From contig NZ_OCMY01000001.1 in NCBI RefSeq assembly GCF_900215435.1, positions 1,984,001 through 2,048,000 on the forward strand: DNA of 64,000 nt. The letters are read 5' to 3'. The DNA is from Candidatus Pantoea floridensis (GTDB taxonomy: Bacteria; Pseudomonadota; Gammaproteobacteria; Enterobacterales; Enterobacteriaceae). How positions within the stretch are numbered: position 1 is the stretch's first letter; each line of letters opens with the position of its first letter. Below the pieces are notes generated by a model. It was not told the origin of the DNA, did not search any database, and worked only from the letters and a program-made list of their open reading frames with translations. Positions 29,716 to 40,203 of this stretch are shown piece after piece. A program made the translations under genes and the position numbers.

Positions 29716-30924
29716 ATGTCCGGTCAGTTTTATTCGCAAATCCGCCAACAGCTTGAGACAACACGTCAGGACGGATTGTTCAAACAAGAACGCACTATTA
29801 CCTCGCCACAGCAGGCGGAAATCAATGTCGCTCACAGCCCAGCCGTCATTAACTTTTGCGCCAATAACTATTTGGGTTTAGCCAATCATCCGGCATTGAT
29901 CCAGGCGGCGAAAGACGGCATGGATTCGCACGGCTTTGGTATGGCCTCGGTGCGCTTTATTTGCGGCACGCAGGATATTCACCAGCAGCTGGAACACAAG
30001 CTGGCCGCATTCCTCGGCATGGAAGACGCGATTTTGTTCTCGTCCTGCTTTGATGCCAACGGCGGCCTGTTTGAAACGCTGCTCAGCGCGGAAGACGCGA
30101 TTATTTCGGACGCGCTTAATCACGCATCGATCATTGACGGCGTACGCCTGTGCAAAGCGCAGCGCTATCGTTACGCCAATAATGATATGAGCGAGCTGCG
30201 CGTGCGCTTGCAGGAAGCTCGCGACAAGGGCGCGCGCCACATTCTGATCGCCACCGACGGCGTCTTTTCTATGGATGGCGTGATCGCCAATCTGCAGGGG
30301 ATTTGCGACCTGGCCGATGAGTTTGATGCACTGGTGATGGTGGATGATTCGCATGCGGTGGGCTTTGTCGGTTCGGCCGGACGCGGCACGCACGAATATT
30401 GTGGTGTGATAGATCGCGTTGACATCCTTACCGGCACGCTGGGTAAAGCGCTGGGTGGCGCGTCTGGCGGTTACGTGGCGGCGAAAAAAGAGGTGGTGGA
30501 ATGGCTGCGCCAGCGCTCGCGCCCGTATCTGTTCTCCAATTCGCTGGCACCGGCAATTGTTGCCGCCTCGCTGCGCGTGCTGGAACTGCTGAGTGAAGGC
30601 GATGGGTTACGTCAGCGCCTGTGGGAAAACGCCCGCTTCTTCCGAGAACAAATGACCGCGGCAGGCTTCACCCTGGCTGGAGCCGATCACGCCATTATTC
30701 CGGTGATGCTGGGCGATGCCAAAGTGGCACAGCAATTCGCGAACCTGCTGCAGCAGGAAGGCATCTACGTCACCGGCTTCTTCTACCCGGTGGTGCCGCA
30801 AGGTCAGGCGCGTATTCGTACGCAGATTTCTGCCGGCCATACCCAGGCTCAGCTGGAACACGCTGTTGCCGCCTTTACCCGCATTGGTCAGCAGCTGGGC
30901 GTTATTTCAGGAGCAGGGAAATGA
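29716..30924 (+). CDS. kbl: Glycine C-acetyltransferase (2-amino-3-ketobutyrate CoA ligase)
   Basis: ATG 29716 follows TCTAAGGAGCAGAATC; the product starts [24 protein letters not shown]-dependent fold-type I enzyme with [11 protein letters not shown] and the Schiff-base lysine in [18 protein letters not shown]. It splits 2-amino-3-ketobutyrate, made by Tdh, into glycine and acetyl-CoA. It overlaps tdh by 4 bp. Confidence 0.97.
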   Translation: MSGQFYSQIRQQLETTRQDGLFKQERTITSPQQAEINVAHSPAVINFCANNYLGLANHPALIQAAKDGMDSHGFGMASVRFICGTQDIHQQLEHKLAAFLGMEDAILFSSCFDANGGLFETLLSAEDAIISDALNHASIIDGVRLCKAQRYRYANNDMSELRVRLQEARDKGARHILIATDGVFSMDGVIANLQGICDLADEFDALVMVDDSHAVGFVGSAGRGTHEYCGVIDRVDILTGTLGKALGGASGGYVAAKKEVVEWLRQRSRPYLFSNSLAPAIVAASLRVLELLSEGDGLRQRLWENARFFREQMTAAGFTLAGADHAIIPVMLGDAKVAQQFANLLQQEGIYVTGFFYPVVPQGQARIRTQISAGHTQAQLEHAVAAFTRIGQQLGVISGAGK

Positions 30925-31949
30925 AAGCACTCGCCAAATTAAAAGCCGAAGAAGGTATTTGGATGGTCAAAGACGCGCCGATTCCGGAGCCGGGCCATAA
31001 CGATCTGCTGATTAAAATACGTAAAACCGCTATTTGCGGTACCGACGTGCACATTTATAACTGGGACGACTGGTCGCGCAAAACCATTCCGGTTCCGATG
31101 ATCACCGGCCACGAATACGTGGGTGAAGTGGTGGGAATGGGGCAGGAAGTAAAAGGCTTTGCCATTGGCGATCGCGTTTCTGGTGAAGGCCACATCACCT
31201 GCGGTCATTGCCGTAACTGCCGTGCGGGACGCACTCATCTCTGTCGCAACACCGTTGGCGTGGGCGTTAATCGTCAGGGCTGCTTCGCCGAATACCTGGT
31301 CATTCCGGCGTTCAACGCTTTCAAAATTCCTGACAACATCTCTGATGAACTGGCGGCCATTTTTGATCCCTTTGGCAACGCGGTACATACGGCGCTGTCG
31401 TTTGATTTAGTCGGCGAAGACGTGCTGATTTCTGGTGCCGGTCCGATTGGCATTATGGCGGCAGCGGTGTGTAAGCACGTCGGCGCGCGTCATGTGGTGA
31501 TTACCGATATCAATGAATATCGCCTCGATCTGGCGCGCAAGATGGGCGTAACGCGTGCGGTGAACGTAGCGCAGGAGAATCTGCGTGACGTGATGGCTGA
31601 ACTCGGCATGACCGAAGGGTTTGATGTCGGGTTGGAAATGTCAGGCGCACCGCCGGCATTCCGCACCTTGTTAGAGGTGATGAACCACGGCGGCCGCATT
31701 GCCCTATTGGGTATTCCGCCGGGTGAAATGTCGATTGACTGGAATCAGGTGATCTTCAAAGGACTGTTCATCAAAGGCATCTATGGGCGTGAGATGTTTG
31801 AAACCTGGTACAAGATGGCAGCGTTGATTCAATCTGGCCTCGATCTTACGCCTATCATCACCCATCGTTATCACATTGATGAGTTCCAGCAGGGCTTTGA
31901 TGAGATGCGTTCGGGTCGATCTGGCAAAGTGGTGTTGAGCTGGGATTAA
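30921..31949 (+). CDS. tdh: L-threonine 3-dehydrogenase
   Basis: A 342-residue zinc-dependent medium-chain dehydrogenase. It has the catalytic-zinc residues in [15 protein letters not shown] and [12 protein letters not shown], the structural-zinc cysteines ([19 protein letters not shown]) and the NAD-binding [14 protein letters not shown]. It oxidises threonine to 2-amino-3-ketobutyrate, which Kbl uses. The start overlaps the kbl stop (ATGA). Confidence 0.97.
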   Translation: MKALAKLKAEEGIWMVKDAPIPEPGHNDLLIKIRKTAICGTDVHIYNWDDWSRKTIPVPMITGHEYVGEVVGMGQEVKGFAIGDRVSGEGHITCGHCRNCRAGRTHLCRNTVGVGVNRQGCFAEYLVIPAFNAFKIPDNISDELAAIFDPFGNAVHTALSFDLVGEDVLISGAGPIGIMAAAVCKHVGARHVVITDINEYRLDLARKMGVTRAVNVAQENLRDVMAELGMTEGFDVGLEMSGAPPAFRTLLEVMNHGGRIALLGIPPGEMSIDWNQVIFKGLFIKGIYGREMFETWYKMAALIQSGLDLTPIITHRYHIDEFQQGFDEMRSGRSGKVVLSWD

Positions 31950-31955
31950 ACGATT

Positions 31956-31983
31956 CTCCGGCCAGACGGCCGGAGAGTTTCAT
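31956..31983. terminator. kbl-tdh terminator, possibly bidirectional
   Basis: A perfect 8-bp GC stem (CTCCGGCC / GGCCGGAG) with loop AGAC is followed by a weak T stretch. It lies between tdh and the convergent transferase gene. Confidence 0.7.
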
Positions 31984-32891
31984 TGCTGTATTTTTTCTGC
32001 GTCCGTCAGGTAGCGCACTTTGCGTGTGTAATCCTGCCCCTTGAAGGTGAGCGGCTGAGTGGGATCCTGAAGGTATTTCTGCCATTCACTTAAAGGAAAA
32101 CCACCGTGTGCGCCAATGACTTCAGAGGGAATGGGCGCCGCGTGGCCGCCAATCTTTTTGGAAACGGGCCAGTTTGCCCACTCTCCCAGATTGATCGTAC
32201 GAAGGTCTAGCATATCCAGTAATACTGAGAGTGGCAGCTGATCGGTTGGCGGCTGATTGTCGTTCATGAGTTCCCACGTGTCTTGAAAGAGCGTTAACCA
32301 GAGTGGGCAAATGCGTTTCCAGGTTTTTCGCGTGGCGGCTAAATAGGCACCATTTACGTGATCTTCTAAATACGGTCTTATTGATGGTTTGTAATATGCA
32401 GGGATGGCATGCTCATCGGCTCCCTCCAGCTTAGCGATCATTTTTCCTTTGCGGAAACTGGAATAAAGATGCCCTTCATGCATATTTATTGTGGGTGATC
32501 TAAGCAGATTGAGGTCCGAGTCAATCATCAAAATCCCTTCGCCTTTAGCCTGTAAAGGGGCTTGAATTTTGATTAATCGACTGCGGTAAATCTGTTTATA
32601 ACGATAGCTTTCCTCACGAAAAGGAATATCCAATGTCGTTACGCGGGTATTTTTCGGCAGTTTACCGAAAGCCTGCTCAGGCTGATCGCTGACAATCACT
32701 ATCTCCTCAATACCGGATGCAAAGCGACTGGCAAATTCTGCACTCAATAACGCTTCTTCGATATAGTCGGAACCTGTGCAAGGAATGATCACTGAAGTTA
32801 ATGGTGTATTACCTTGCGTATCGCTCTGCGTGTATGAAATATTGTGGCGAGCGCGGATGTGTCGATAGTTTTTATTTAAAAATTCAAACAT
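31980..32891 (-). CDS. Glycosyltransferase-like protein with DxD motif
   Basis: ATG 32891 (MFEFLNKNYRHIRARHNISY) gives 303 residues. It shows a GT-A-type beginning (PLTSVIIPCTGSDYIEEALL) and a DSDLN motif in GILMIDSDLNLLRSPTINMH that could bind metal and nucleotide sugar. The rest (HVNGAYLAATRKTWKRICPL) is not familiar. It overlaps the upstream GT4 gene by 8 bp. It is probably involved in surface glycan synthesis, but the family is not firmly recognised. Confidence 0.65.
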   Translation of the reverse strand: MFEFLNKNYRHIRARHNISYTQSDTQGNTPLTSVIIPCTGSDYIEEALLSAEFASRFASGIEEIVIVSDQPEQAFGKLPKNTRVTTLDIPFREESYRYKQIYRSRLIKIQAPLQAKGEGILMIDSDLNLLRSPTINMHEGHLYSSFRKGKMIAKLEGADEHAIPAYYKPSIRPYLEDHVNGAYLAATRKTWKRICPLWLTLFQDTWELMNDNQPPTDQLPLSVLLDMLDLRTINLGEWANWPVSKKIGGHAAPIPSEVIGAHGGFPLSEWQKYLQDPTQPLTFKGQDYTRKVRYLTDAEKIQQ

Positions 32892-34113
32892 GCGTTCTCC
32901 TTTCAATACATTTTTCTAATATCATTTCGACACCAGAAACATAGTTCTCAATGGCGTATTGCTCACGCACGCGTAATTCAGCCGCCTCGATGAGGCGCTG
33001 GCGCAGTGTGGCATCTTGCCATAATGTCATCAGATAGCCGCTTAACCGATCAATATCGCCATATTCAAAAATCAAGCCGGTCTCATTGTGATTAATTAAC
33101 TCCGCCGTACCTACCACATTCGAACCTATCACCGCCGTTTTCACCAGCATGGCTTCCAGCACCACACGCGGTAAGCCTTCACTGCGCGAGGCAAGAATAA
33201 AGACATCAAACGCGGCAAGATAATCCAGCGGGTTGTTTTGAAAACCGGTAAAAACGATATGTGATTCAATCATTTCTGTACCAGCGAGCTGAGCCAGTTT
33301 TTCCTGTTCGGGTCCGCTACCCACCACCACCATTTTCCATTTTGCCTCTGGATGAGCGCGTTTGAACTGGCCTAACGCCTGAAAAATATGATGGTTCGCT
33401 TTACGCGTGATAAGTGAGCCTATTGAACCAAAAATGAATGTTTCTGGGGCGTAGCCCAGGCGCTCACGTACTTCTGCGCGGTCAGGCAATGTCTGGTGAA
33501 TATCAATCGCGTTTGAAACGGTGAAGCAGCGCTGCGCATCAACGCCGCTCTGACGTAATGACTGGTTGACGCCGTGCGAGACCGCGATAACGGCATCAAC
33601 ACGTTCATTAACCCTCTTCACCAGCGCGGCGTTCAGTTGCGGTTCAATTCGGCAGTGCTGGATGAGCGCCACATCTAAATTGTTGACGGCGCAATAGCCT
33701 TCAACGTTGGTGCTGGGCTGGTTATTCATATAAAGCGCGTTGTATTGCCCAGCCCGCATAATTGATGAAATTGCTTTGGCATTGGGTAAGACACGCCATA
33801 TTTCGTCCACCCGAGCGATCATCTCTTTTTTCAGCGAGCGGTTGAAAAAAAACAGCGTACGTAACAGCTCTTTACTCAGTTTTGCCCACATTGGCTGGCG
33901 ACGTTGCGGGATAAAAATAACGGGAATGCCGATTGAATTTAAGATGGACTCAATGGTTTCGCTGTTGCCACGAGAATAGTTGTTATAAAAACAACAGGTG
34001 ACAGCAAACTTCTGCCGATCGATGCGTTTAAGCAGTTCTAACATACTGTTAGTGCCGCCGCCCCATTCACGTCCGGTATCCAACAGCAAAATCTTTCTTC
34101 TCATTGAGTTCAT
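32884..34113 (-). CDS. GT4 family glycosyltransferase
   Basis: The 409-residue GT-B protein has an N-terminal LLLDTGREWGGGTNSMLELL acceptor motif, the donor-domain FGSIGSLITRKANHHIFQAL and the EX7E region SRSEGLPRVVLEAMLVKTAV. A second in-frame ATG at 34104 is possible. It sits 12 bp after yibQ on the same strand and may share its transcript. It is separate from the main core cluster, so it may add a strain-specific core or surface decoration. Confidence 0.82.
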   Translation of the reverse strand: MNSMRRKILLLDTGREWGGGTNSMLELLKRIDRQKFAVTCCFYNNYSRGNSETIESILNSIGIPVIFIPQRRQPMWAKLSKELLRTLFFFNRSLKKEMIARVDEIWRVLPNAKAISSIMRAGQYNALYMNNQPSTNVEGYCAVNNLDVALIQHCRIEPQLNAALVKRVNERVDAVIAVSHGVNQSLRQSGVDAQRCFTVSNAIDIHQTLPDRAEVRERLGYAPETFIFGSIGSLITRKANHHIFQALGQFKRAHPEAKWKMVVVGSGPEQEKLAQLAGTEMIESHIVFTGFQNNPLDYLAAFDVFILASRSEGLPRVVLEAMLVKTAVIGSNVVGTAELINHNETGLIFEYGDIDRLSGYLMTLWQDATLRQRLIEAAELRVREQYAIENYVSGVEMILEKCIERRTHV

Positions 34114-34124
34114 TCATCCCGCTA

Positions 34125-35030
34125 TCAGAAGAGCTGTTTAATTGACTTAACCAATTGGCTTTGCTCAATACTTTCCGTGACTAATTCAACGGCTCGGCTC
34201 TGCGGCACCGGCGGAACGGGCTTGCTCGGCTTACACAGACCCGGTGCGCGGAAGCGCGGATTCTCAGGTTTATCCGGCTTGGATGGCGGTAGCGTGGTGC
34301 CCTGATGCAGCGGTTCATTCAACAACTGACTGGGGCGCACCAACGTGATATCGGCTGGTAAAGTTGGCAGCATTTGTTGCAACACGTGTACCGTGGTGGG
34401 ATGCGGATGACCGATGGCGATGGCATAACCGTCACGCTGTGCCAGCTTAACCGCGCGAGTAAACTGCGTACGGATGGCGGCATCATTCTGGCTATCATCG
34501 AGGAACACGCGGCGCTTAAGCACTTTGACGTGCGTGCCCTGAGACGCCGGGATCGATTGGCTGTTGCCAATGGTCATGCTATCGAGAAAGTAATAATTGT
34601 AGTGATTGAGCGCCTGCATCACTTTCTGCATGCCGGGCAGGCTGGAGGTCATTTTGCTGCCCATGTGATTATTCAGGCCCACCGCGTAGGGCACTTTGCT
34701 GGTGGCTTCACGAATGATCCGTTCAATCTCCGCGCTGCTCATCTCCGGCGTTAGCGTGTCTTTTTCCAGCGGTTGTTTACTGAGCGGAGCCATTGGCAGG
34801 TGGATCAATACTTCGCGGCCACCCTGATGCGCTTTTGTCGCCATTTCACGCGCATGTGGCGCATTCGGCAGGACCGCAACGGAGATTGCCGTGGGCATTT
34901 GCAGCACTTTATTCTCTTCGGCGGGACGATAACCGAAGTCGTCAATGACGATGGAGAGTTTTCCCGCATGGGCGGAAAGTGACAAAAACAGGCCGCAGAG
35001 TGCGGCCGAAACTTTAGAGGGTTGAAACAA
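34125..35030 (-). CDS. yibQ: Divergent polysaccharide deacetylase family protein YibQ
   Basis: A TTG start at 35030 preceded by TAGGAAGA gives 301 residues with a signal peptide ending SAHAG. The domain shows LSIVIDDFGYRPAEENKVLQ, VAVLPNAPHAREMATKAHQG, VGLNNHMGSKMTS and AIAIGHPHPTTVHVL, matching the YibQ family (PF04748). It is periplasmic; enzymatic activity is unproven. It directly follows envC, as in E. coli, and has a longer proline-rich C-terminal tail. Confidence 0.92.
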   Translation of the reverse strand: MFQPSKVSAALCGLFLSLSAHAGKLSIVIDDFGYRPAEENKVLQMPTAISVAVLPNAPHAREMATKAHQGGREVLIHLPMAPLSKQPLEKDTLTPEMSSAEIERIIREATSKVPYAVGLNNHMGSKMTSSLPGMQKVMQALNHYNYYFLDSMTIGNSQSIPASQGTHVKVLKRRVFLDDSQNDAAIRTQFTRAVKLAQRDGYAIAIGHPHPTTVHVLQQMLPTLPADITLVRPSQLLNEPLHQGTTLPPSKPDKPENPRFRAPGLCKPSKPVPPVPQSRAVELVTESIEQSQLVKSIKQLF

Positions 35031-35033
35031 AAC

Positions 35034-36335
35034 TTATCTTCCTAACCACGGTAGTGGATTGACGGCCTGTCCCTGGCGTCGGATTTCAAAGTAGAGCGAA
35101 GGCGTGCCGCGGCCGCCGCTGGTGCCCACAAGGGCGATAGGCTGTCCTGCCTTCACCTGAGCACCAACGCTCACCAATGCGCTTTGATTGTAGCCATAAA
35201 GGCTCATGTCGCCTTTGCCGTGCTCGAGTACCACCACCAGACCGTAGCCTTGCAGCCAGTCGGCCATCAGCACGCGTCCATCGGCAATGGCTTTGACTTC
35301 AGTGCCTTCAGGCGCATCAACCACCAGACCTTTCCAGCGCAGTTCGCCCTGCATCGATTCACCGAAGCGGTGTTCAATACGTCCTCGTACCGGCCAAACC
35401 GCTTGGCCACCCGGCTTGCCCAATCCTCCAGTACGCGCCATCAGCTCGCGTTCACTCTGCGTTGGCTGATAGCTGGATCCTTTGGCTTTCGCCTGCGCCT
35501 GACGTTGACGCACTTTTTCCGCCTCGCGAGCTTCGCGTTCGGCACGTTCACGTGCTTCACGTTCTGCTTTAGCAATCTTGCTCTGCAGGCGGCTTTCGTT
35601 CTCACGCATCTCAACCAGATCGGCCTGATCTTTTTCCAGCGAACTCTCCAGCACGGTAAGCGTCTTCTTCCGTGCCGCGCTGGCCACTTCCAATTTGCTT
35701 TGCTGTGTCTGTTGTTGCGCTAACAAGGATTTTTGCTGCTCTTGTTTACCCTGCAGGGATTGACGCTGTTCCGCCAATTGCTGCTGCGTTTGTTTGAGAT
35801 CGTCGATATTTTTCTGTCGGGCGGCATTGAGATAGCCGAAATAGGCAAGGATGCGTTCACTGCGTTGTGCTTCTTCACCGCCCAGCAGCAGTTGTAAACC
35901 GTTATGCTGACCCTGACGGAAGGCGGCATCTAACTGTTGCGCGAGCAGTTTTTCTTGCTGTGCTTGCTGCTTTTCCAGACGAGTAATTGAAGCGGTAACC
36001 TGCGCAATTTCGCCCTCAAGCGCGCGCAGGCTATTGCGCGTTTCACGCAGTTGGCGGCTGGCTTGCGCAATTACTTTTTCCTGACTCTGTAATTGATCCA
36101 GCAGCTTACTGCGCTGCAGTTTCTGCGCCTTTACGCTTTTTTCTTTCTCGGCAATGTTCTGCTGAATAGATTTTAGCTGCGTTTTATTATCATCTGCGCT
36201 GCGCGCGGCTGCGGGCATTAACAGCGCGCCCGCGACGAGCAGACTCAGGGAGATTTCGGACCAGCGGAATGACAACGGAAGTGTGGTGCCGCTGTAACGG
36301 GTCCTTGTGTGTGTAACGGTCGCTTTTCCCTTCAT
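35034..36335 (-). CDS. envC: Murein hydrolase activator EnvC
   Basis: The 433-residue protein has a signal peptide (ending PAAARSADD), two long coiled-coil stretches (about 45-270, rich in Gln, Lys and Glu), and a C-terminal degenerate LytM domain (VWPVRGRIEHRFGESMQGEL to YFEIRRQGQAVNPLPWLGR). EnvC is recruited by FtsEX and activates the amidases AmiA and AmiB at the septum. The gpmM gene that usually precedes envC in E. coli is not here; the start region faces yibN directly. Confidence 0.95.
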   Translation of the reverse strand: MKGKATVTHTRTRYSGTTLPLSFRWSEISLSLLVAGALLMPAAARSADDNKTQLKSIQQNIAEKEKSVKAQKLQRSKLLDQLQSQEKVIAQASRQLRETRNSLRALEGEIAQVTASITRLEKQQAQQEKLLAQQLDAAFRQGQHNGLQLLLGGEEAQRSERILAYFGYLNAARQKNIDDLKQTQQQLAEQRQSLQGKQEQQKSLLAQQQTQQSKLEVASAARKKTLTVLESSLEKDQADLVEMRENESRLQSKIAKAEREARERAEREAREAEKVRQRQAQAKAKGSSYQPTQSERELMARTGGLGKPGGQAVWPVRGRIEHRFGESMQGELRWKGLVVDAPEGTEVKAIADGRVLMADWLQGYGLVVVLEHGKGDMSLYGYNQSALVSVGAQVKAGQPIALVGTSGGRGTPSLYFEIRRQGQAVNPLPWLGR

Positions 36336-36584
36336 AGTCGATAATTATTCCACGATGAACAGCCGCTTACCAGTTAGCCCGGCCGGGTTTTACTTTGCTA
36401 AAAATGTCTGTACCGAGCTTACTGGCATAAACTTTGTCTTAATTTTGCGATTAGAACACTTTTTTTGGAAAATGACGCACAAATCGTAACTCTGGCCCCT
36501 TCGCGACTGTACATGCGAAGTGGCGCAGGTATACTCAGAACCCTTGTTTTAGCTTATCAGCCCGGTTTGGAGTCGTTACCCCTC
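36336..36584. promoter_or_regulatory. Divergent promoter region envC / yibN
   Basis: About 250 bp without a gene separates the divergent envC and yibN starts. A T-rich stretch near 36455-36465 is present. No operator could be assigned. Confidence 0.4.
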
Positions 36585-37016
36585 ATGCAAGAAATTATGC
36601 AGTTTGCAAGCAATCACCCCATCCTCAGTCTGGCATGGGTTGCTTTACTCGTTCTCGTGATTGTGACCACCGTTAAAGGTATGTTCTCTAAAGTAAAAAC
36701 CATCAGTCGTGGTGAAGCAACCCACATGATTAATAAAGAGGACGCGGTGGTGGTAGACGTTCGTTCACGCGACGATTACCGCAAAGGACACATTTCAGGG
36801 GCAATTAATGTAGCGGCCGCAGACATTAAAAAAGAGAGTTTTGGCGAGCTGGAAAAGCACAAGGCACAACCCATAATTGTAGTTTGTGCCACCGGCCAGA
36901 GCGCAGGTGAGTCAGCGGCTAAATTGAGCGCTGCTGGTTTTGAAAAAGTATCCGTGTTGAAAGACGGCGTGAGCGGCTGGAGTGGTGAAAATCTGCCACT
37001 GGTACGCGGTAAATAA
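36585..37016 (+). CDS. yibN: Rhodanese-like membrane protein YibN
   Basis: ATG 36585 ([20 protein letters not shown]) gives 143 residues as in E. coli. One N-terminal transmembrane helix is followed by a rhodanese domain with [20 protein letters not shown] and the active-loop cysteine in [13 protein letters not shown]. Its sulfurtransferase substrate is unknown; it is a membrane-anchored cytoplasmic domain. It leads yibN-grxC-secB-gpsA-cysE. Confidence 0.93.
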   Translation: MQEIMQFASNHPILSLAWVALLVLVIVTTVKGMFSKVKTISRGEATHMINKEDAVVVDVRSRDDYRKGHISGAINVAAADIKKESFGELEKHKAQPIIVVCATGQSAGESAAKLSAAGFEKVSVLKDGVSGWSGENLPLVRGK

Positions 37017-37034
37017 CTTCTCAGGGGTAACCGT

Positions 37035-37289
37035 ATGGCGAATGTTGAGATTTACACCAAAGTCACTTGTCCTTATTGCCACCGGGCAAAGGCGTTGCTG
37101 GATCAAAAAGGCGTGTCGTACCAGGAGATTCCCATTGACGGGAACGCAGCGAAACGCGAAGAGATGATCCAACGAAGTGGCCGTACTACGGTGCCTCAGA
37201 TTTTTATAGACGCGCAGCACATTGGCGGCTGTGACGATCTTTACGCGCTGGATGGACGTCAGGGACTTGATCCTCTACTCCAGGCATAA
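37035..37289 (+). CDS. grxC: Glutaredoxin 3
   Basis: The 84-residue protein MANVEIYTKVTCPYCHRAKA contains the CPYC active site, the cis-Pro loop TTVPQIF and the GGCDDLYALD glutathione site. It is a dithiol glutaredoxin supporting ribonucleotide reductase and protein deglutathionylation. Confidence 0.97.
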   Translation: MANVEIYTKVTCPYCHRAKALLDQKGVSYQEIPIDGNAAKREEMIQRSGRTTVPQIFIDAQHIGGCDDLYALDGRQGLDPLLQA

Positions 37290-37329
37290 CTTTTCGATCA
37301 GACAATTTTAACTCAAAGGATTTAGTCTC

Positions 37330-37794
37330 ATGTCAGAACATAGCACCAACGAAATGCAGTTCCAGATTCAACGTGTTTACACCAAAGACGTCTCTTATGA
37401 AGCGCCGAACGCGCCGCAGGTTTTCCAGAAAGAGTGGGAACCGGAAGTGAAACTGGATCTCGACACGGCATCTTCTCAGTTGGCTGATGGCGTTTTTGAA
37501 GTTGTGCTGCGTGTTACCGTAACGGCAACCGTTGCCGAAGAAACGGCATTCCTGTGCGAAGTACAGCAGGCCGGTATTTTCACCATTAGCGGCATTGAAG
37601 GCACGCAAATGGCACATTGCCTGGGCGCATACTGCCCGAACATTCTGTTCCCGTATGCACGCGAATGCGTCACTAGCCTCGTGTCTCGCGGTACCTTCCC
37701 GCAGCTCAACCTGGCACCCGTTAACTTTGATGCGCTGTTCATGAACTATCTGCAGCAGCAAGGTGAAGGCGAAGCGCCACATCAGGATGCCTGA
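37330..37794 (+). CDS. secB: Protein-export chaperone SecB
   Basis: The 154-residue acidic protein contains [20 protein letters not shown], the [20 protein letters not shown] core and [20 protein letters not shown]. It forms a tetramer that keeps preproteins unfolded and delivers them to SecA. Its stop overlaps the gpsA start by 1 bp. Confidence 0.97.
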   Translation: MSEHSTNEMQFQIQRVYTKDVSYEAPNAPQVFQKEWEPEVKLDLDTASSQLADGVFEVVLRVTVTATVAEETAFLCEVQQAGIFTISGIEGTQMAHCLGAYCPNILFPYARECVTSLVSRGTFPQLNLAPVNFDALFMNYLQQQGEGEAPHQDA

Positions 37795-38813
37795 TGACTA
37801 CCCTCAACGCTTCAATTAGCGTCATCGGTGCCGGTTCGTACGGCACCGCCTTGGCCATCACGCTGGCCCGTAATGGCCATCCGGTTCTGCTGTGGGGGCA
37901 TAATCCCCAAAGTGTGGCGCAGCTGCAAGCTGACCGCTGCAATGTTGCTTTCCTGCCCGATGTTCCTTTCCCCGAGAATCTTGTTCCTGAAGCCGACTTA
38001 GCTACGGTGGTGAGCGCGAGCCGCGATTTGCTGATCGTGGTACCGAGCCATGTGTTTGGCGATGTGCTTACGCAGCTCAAACCGCATTTGCGGGCGGATT
38101 CGCGGATTGTTTGGGCGACCAAAGGGCTGGAGAAAGAGACGGGCCGTTTACTGCAGGATGTGGCGCGCGAGATCCTTGGCGATGCGATTCCTTTAGCCGT
38201 TATTTCTGGGCCAACCTTCGCCAAAGAGTTGGCGGCTGGGATGCCAACCGCCATCGCGCTGGCCTCGACCGATGGACAGTTTGCTGAAGATCTGCAGCAG
38301 AAATTACACTGCGGTAAAAGTTTTCGCGTCTATAACAATCAGGATTTCATCGGTGTGCAGTTAGGCGGCGCGGTGAAAAACGTCATTGCGATTGGCGCAG
38401 GAATTTCTGACGGAATTGGTTTTGGGGCTAATGCCCGGACCGCACTGATCACACGTGGCCTCACTGAAATGAGCCGTCTTGGCGCCGCGCTGGGGGCCGA
38501 TCCCACCACCTTTATGGGCATGGCGGGCTTAGGCGATCTGGTGCTGACCTGTACCGACAATCAGTCACGTAACCGACGTTTCGGCATGATGCTGGGGCAA
38601 GGTGAGAGCGTGGATGATGCGCAACGCATTATCGGACAAGTTGTAGAAGGCTACAGAAATACTAAAGAAGTCAAAGCATTGGCCGCTCGAGTTGGCATCG
38701 AAATGCCCATTACCGAGCAGATTTATCAGGTGCTCTATTGCGGAAAATCGGCGCGAGAGGCAGCATTGACGTTACTTGGCCGTGCAAGGAAGGACGAAAA
38801 CAGCCAAAGCTGA
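37794..38813 (+). CDS. gpsA: Glycerol-3-phosphate dehydrogenase [NAD(P)+]
   Basis: The 339-residue enzyme has the nucleotide-binding [20 protein letters not shown], the catalytic-lysine region [19 protein letters not shown] and [20 protein letters not shown]. It makes sn-glycerol 3-phosphate from DHAP for phospholipid synthesis. It is followed by a terminator before cysE. Confidence 0.97.
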   Translation: MTTLNASISVIGAGSYGTALAITLARNGHPVLLWGHNPQSVAQLQADRCNVAFLPDVPFPENLVPEADLATVVSASRDLLIVVPSHVFGDVLTQLKPHLRADSRIVWATKGLEKETGRLLQDVAREILGDAIPLAVISGPTFAKELAAGMPTAIALASTDGQFAEDLQQKLHCGKSFRVYNNQDFIGVQLGGAVKNVIAIGAGISDGIGFGANARTALITRGLTEMSRLGAALGADPTTFMGMAGLGDLVLTCTDNQSRNRRFGMMLGQGESVDDAQRIIGQVVEGYRNTKEVKALAARVGIEMPITEQIYQVLYCGKSAREAALTLLGRARKDENSQS

Positions 38814-38841
38814 AGCAGGATGCGCCAGCGTCATCACCTGT

Positions 38842-38867
38842 AGCGCCCCATCAGGCGCTTTTTTTAT
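38842..38867 (+). terminator. Terminator between gpsA and cysE
   Basis: Stem AGCGCC / GGCGCT with loop CCATCA is followed by nine T. It may act as a partial terminator because cysE follows 15 bp later on the same strand. Confidence 0.85.
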
Positions 38868-38882
38868 CGGGAGCAAACAGCA

Positions 38883-39698
38883 ATGTCGTCTGAAGAGTTA
38901 GAACTGGTCTGGAACCATATCAAAGCCGAAGCCAGAGCCCTGGCCGACTGTGAACCGATGCTGGCCAGCTTTTACCATGCGACATTGCTAAAACACGAAA
39001 ACCTCGGCAGCGCCCTCAGCTATATGCTTGCCAACAAGCTGGCGAACCCGATTATGCCCGCGATTGCCATCCGCGAAATCGTGGAAGAGGCCTATCGTGA
39101 AGACCCGGAGATGATCGTCTCTGCGGCCTATGATATTCAAGCGGTGCGCCAGCGCGATCCGGCGGTCGACAAATACTCCACGCCGCTGCTCTATCTGAAA
39201 GGCTTCCATGCATTGCAGGCTTATCGTATTGGGCATTGGCTGTGGAAAGAGGGGCGCCGTGCGTTGGCGGTCTATCTGCAAAATGAAATCTCCGTCTCCT
39301 TTGCCGTCGATATTCATCCGGCGGCACGCATTGGCCGCGGTATTATGCTGGATCACGCCACCGGCATCGTCATCGGCGAAACGGCCATCATCGAAAATGA
39401 TGTTTCAATTCTGCAATCGGTAACGCTGGGCGGTACCGGGAAAACCAGCGGCGATCGTCATCCGAAGATCCGTGAAGGCGTGATGATTGGTGCGGGTGCC
39501 AAAATTCTGGGCAACATTGAAGTGGGGCGCGGCGCGAAAATCGGAGCCGGTTCTGTTGTCCTGCAGCCCGTACCTCCGCACACTACGGCGGCCGGTGTGC
39601 CAGCGCGTATTGTTGGCAAACCGACCAGTGATAAACCGTCGATGGATATGGATCAGCACTTTAACGGCGCTGGCTTTGAGTATGGCGACGGCATCTAG
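38883..39698 (+). CDS. cysE: Serine acetyltransferase
   Basis: The 271-residue protein has the N-terminal helical domain ([20 protein letters not shown]) and a C-terminal left-handed beta helix (hexapeptide repeats [40 protein letters not shown]). It makes O-acetylserine for cysteine synthesis and is feedback-inhibited through its C-terminal tail. It ends tail-to-tail with trmL, overlapping by 4 bp. Confidence 0.97.
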   Translation: MSSEELELVWNHIKAEARALADCEPMLASFYHATLLKHENLGSALSYMLANKLANPIMPAIAIREIVEEAYREDPEMIVSAAYDIQAVRQRDPAVDKYSTPLLYLKGFHALQAYRIGHWLWKEGRRALAVYLQNEISVSFAVDIHPAARIGRGIMLDHATGIVIGETAIIENDVSILQSVTLGGTGKTSGDRHPKIREGVMIGAGAKILGNIEVGRGAKIGAGSVVLQPVPPHTTAAGVPARIVGKPTSDKPSMDMDQHFNGAGFEYGDGI

Positions 39699-40168
39699 CC
39701 TTTAATCAGGGCGCCAGCATAGTCGAGTTGGCGCCACGCTTCATATACCACCACCGATACCGCGTTCGATAAGTTCATGCTGCGGCTTTCCGCCATCATG
39801 GGTATACGGATTTTTTGCTCAGCCGGTAACGCGTTGAGAATCTCTGCCGGTAAACCCCGACTCTCCGGACCGAACATCAAATAATCACCTTTTTGATAGC
39901 TCACCGCGCTGTGTGCAGGCGTGCCTTTGGTCGTAAGTGCGAACAGGCGTTGCGGTGCTTCGGACGTCAAAAATGCCGCGTAGTTAGCATGCTTTTTTAA
40001 CGCGGTGTACTCGTGGTAATCCAGACCCGCGCGACGCAGGCGCTTATCATCCCAGGCAAAACCCAGAGGTTCAATCAGGTGTAACTGAAAACCGGTATTT
40101 GCGCACAGGCGGATAATGTTGCCGGTATTTGGCGGAATTTCAGGTTCAAATAAGACAATGTTTAGCAT
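39695..40168 (-). CDS. trmL: tRNA (cytidine/uridine-2'-O)-methyltransferase TrmL
   Basis: ATG 40168 ([20 protein letters not shown]) gives 157 residues, the E. coli size. SPOUT-fold motifs: [24 protein letters not shown] and the trefoil-knot end [20 protein letters not shown]. It methylates the wobble nucleotide of two leucine tRNAs. A longer upstream frame has no family similarity. Confidence 0.95.
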   Translation of the reverse strand: MLNIVLFEPEIPPNTGNIIRLCANTGFQLHLIEPLGFAWDDKRLRRAGLDYHEYTALKKHANYAAFLTSEAPQRLFALTTKGTPAHSAVSYQKGDYLMFGPESRGLPAEILNALPAEQKIRIPMMAESRSMNLSNAVSVVVYEAWRQLDYAGALIKG

Positions 40169-40203
40169 AAGGCCCCCGGAAACGAGGGCCGAAGCATAAC
40201 AAA

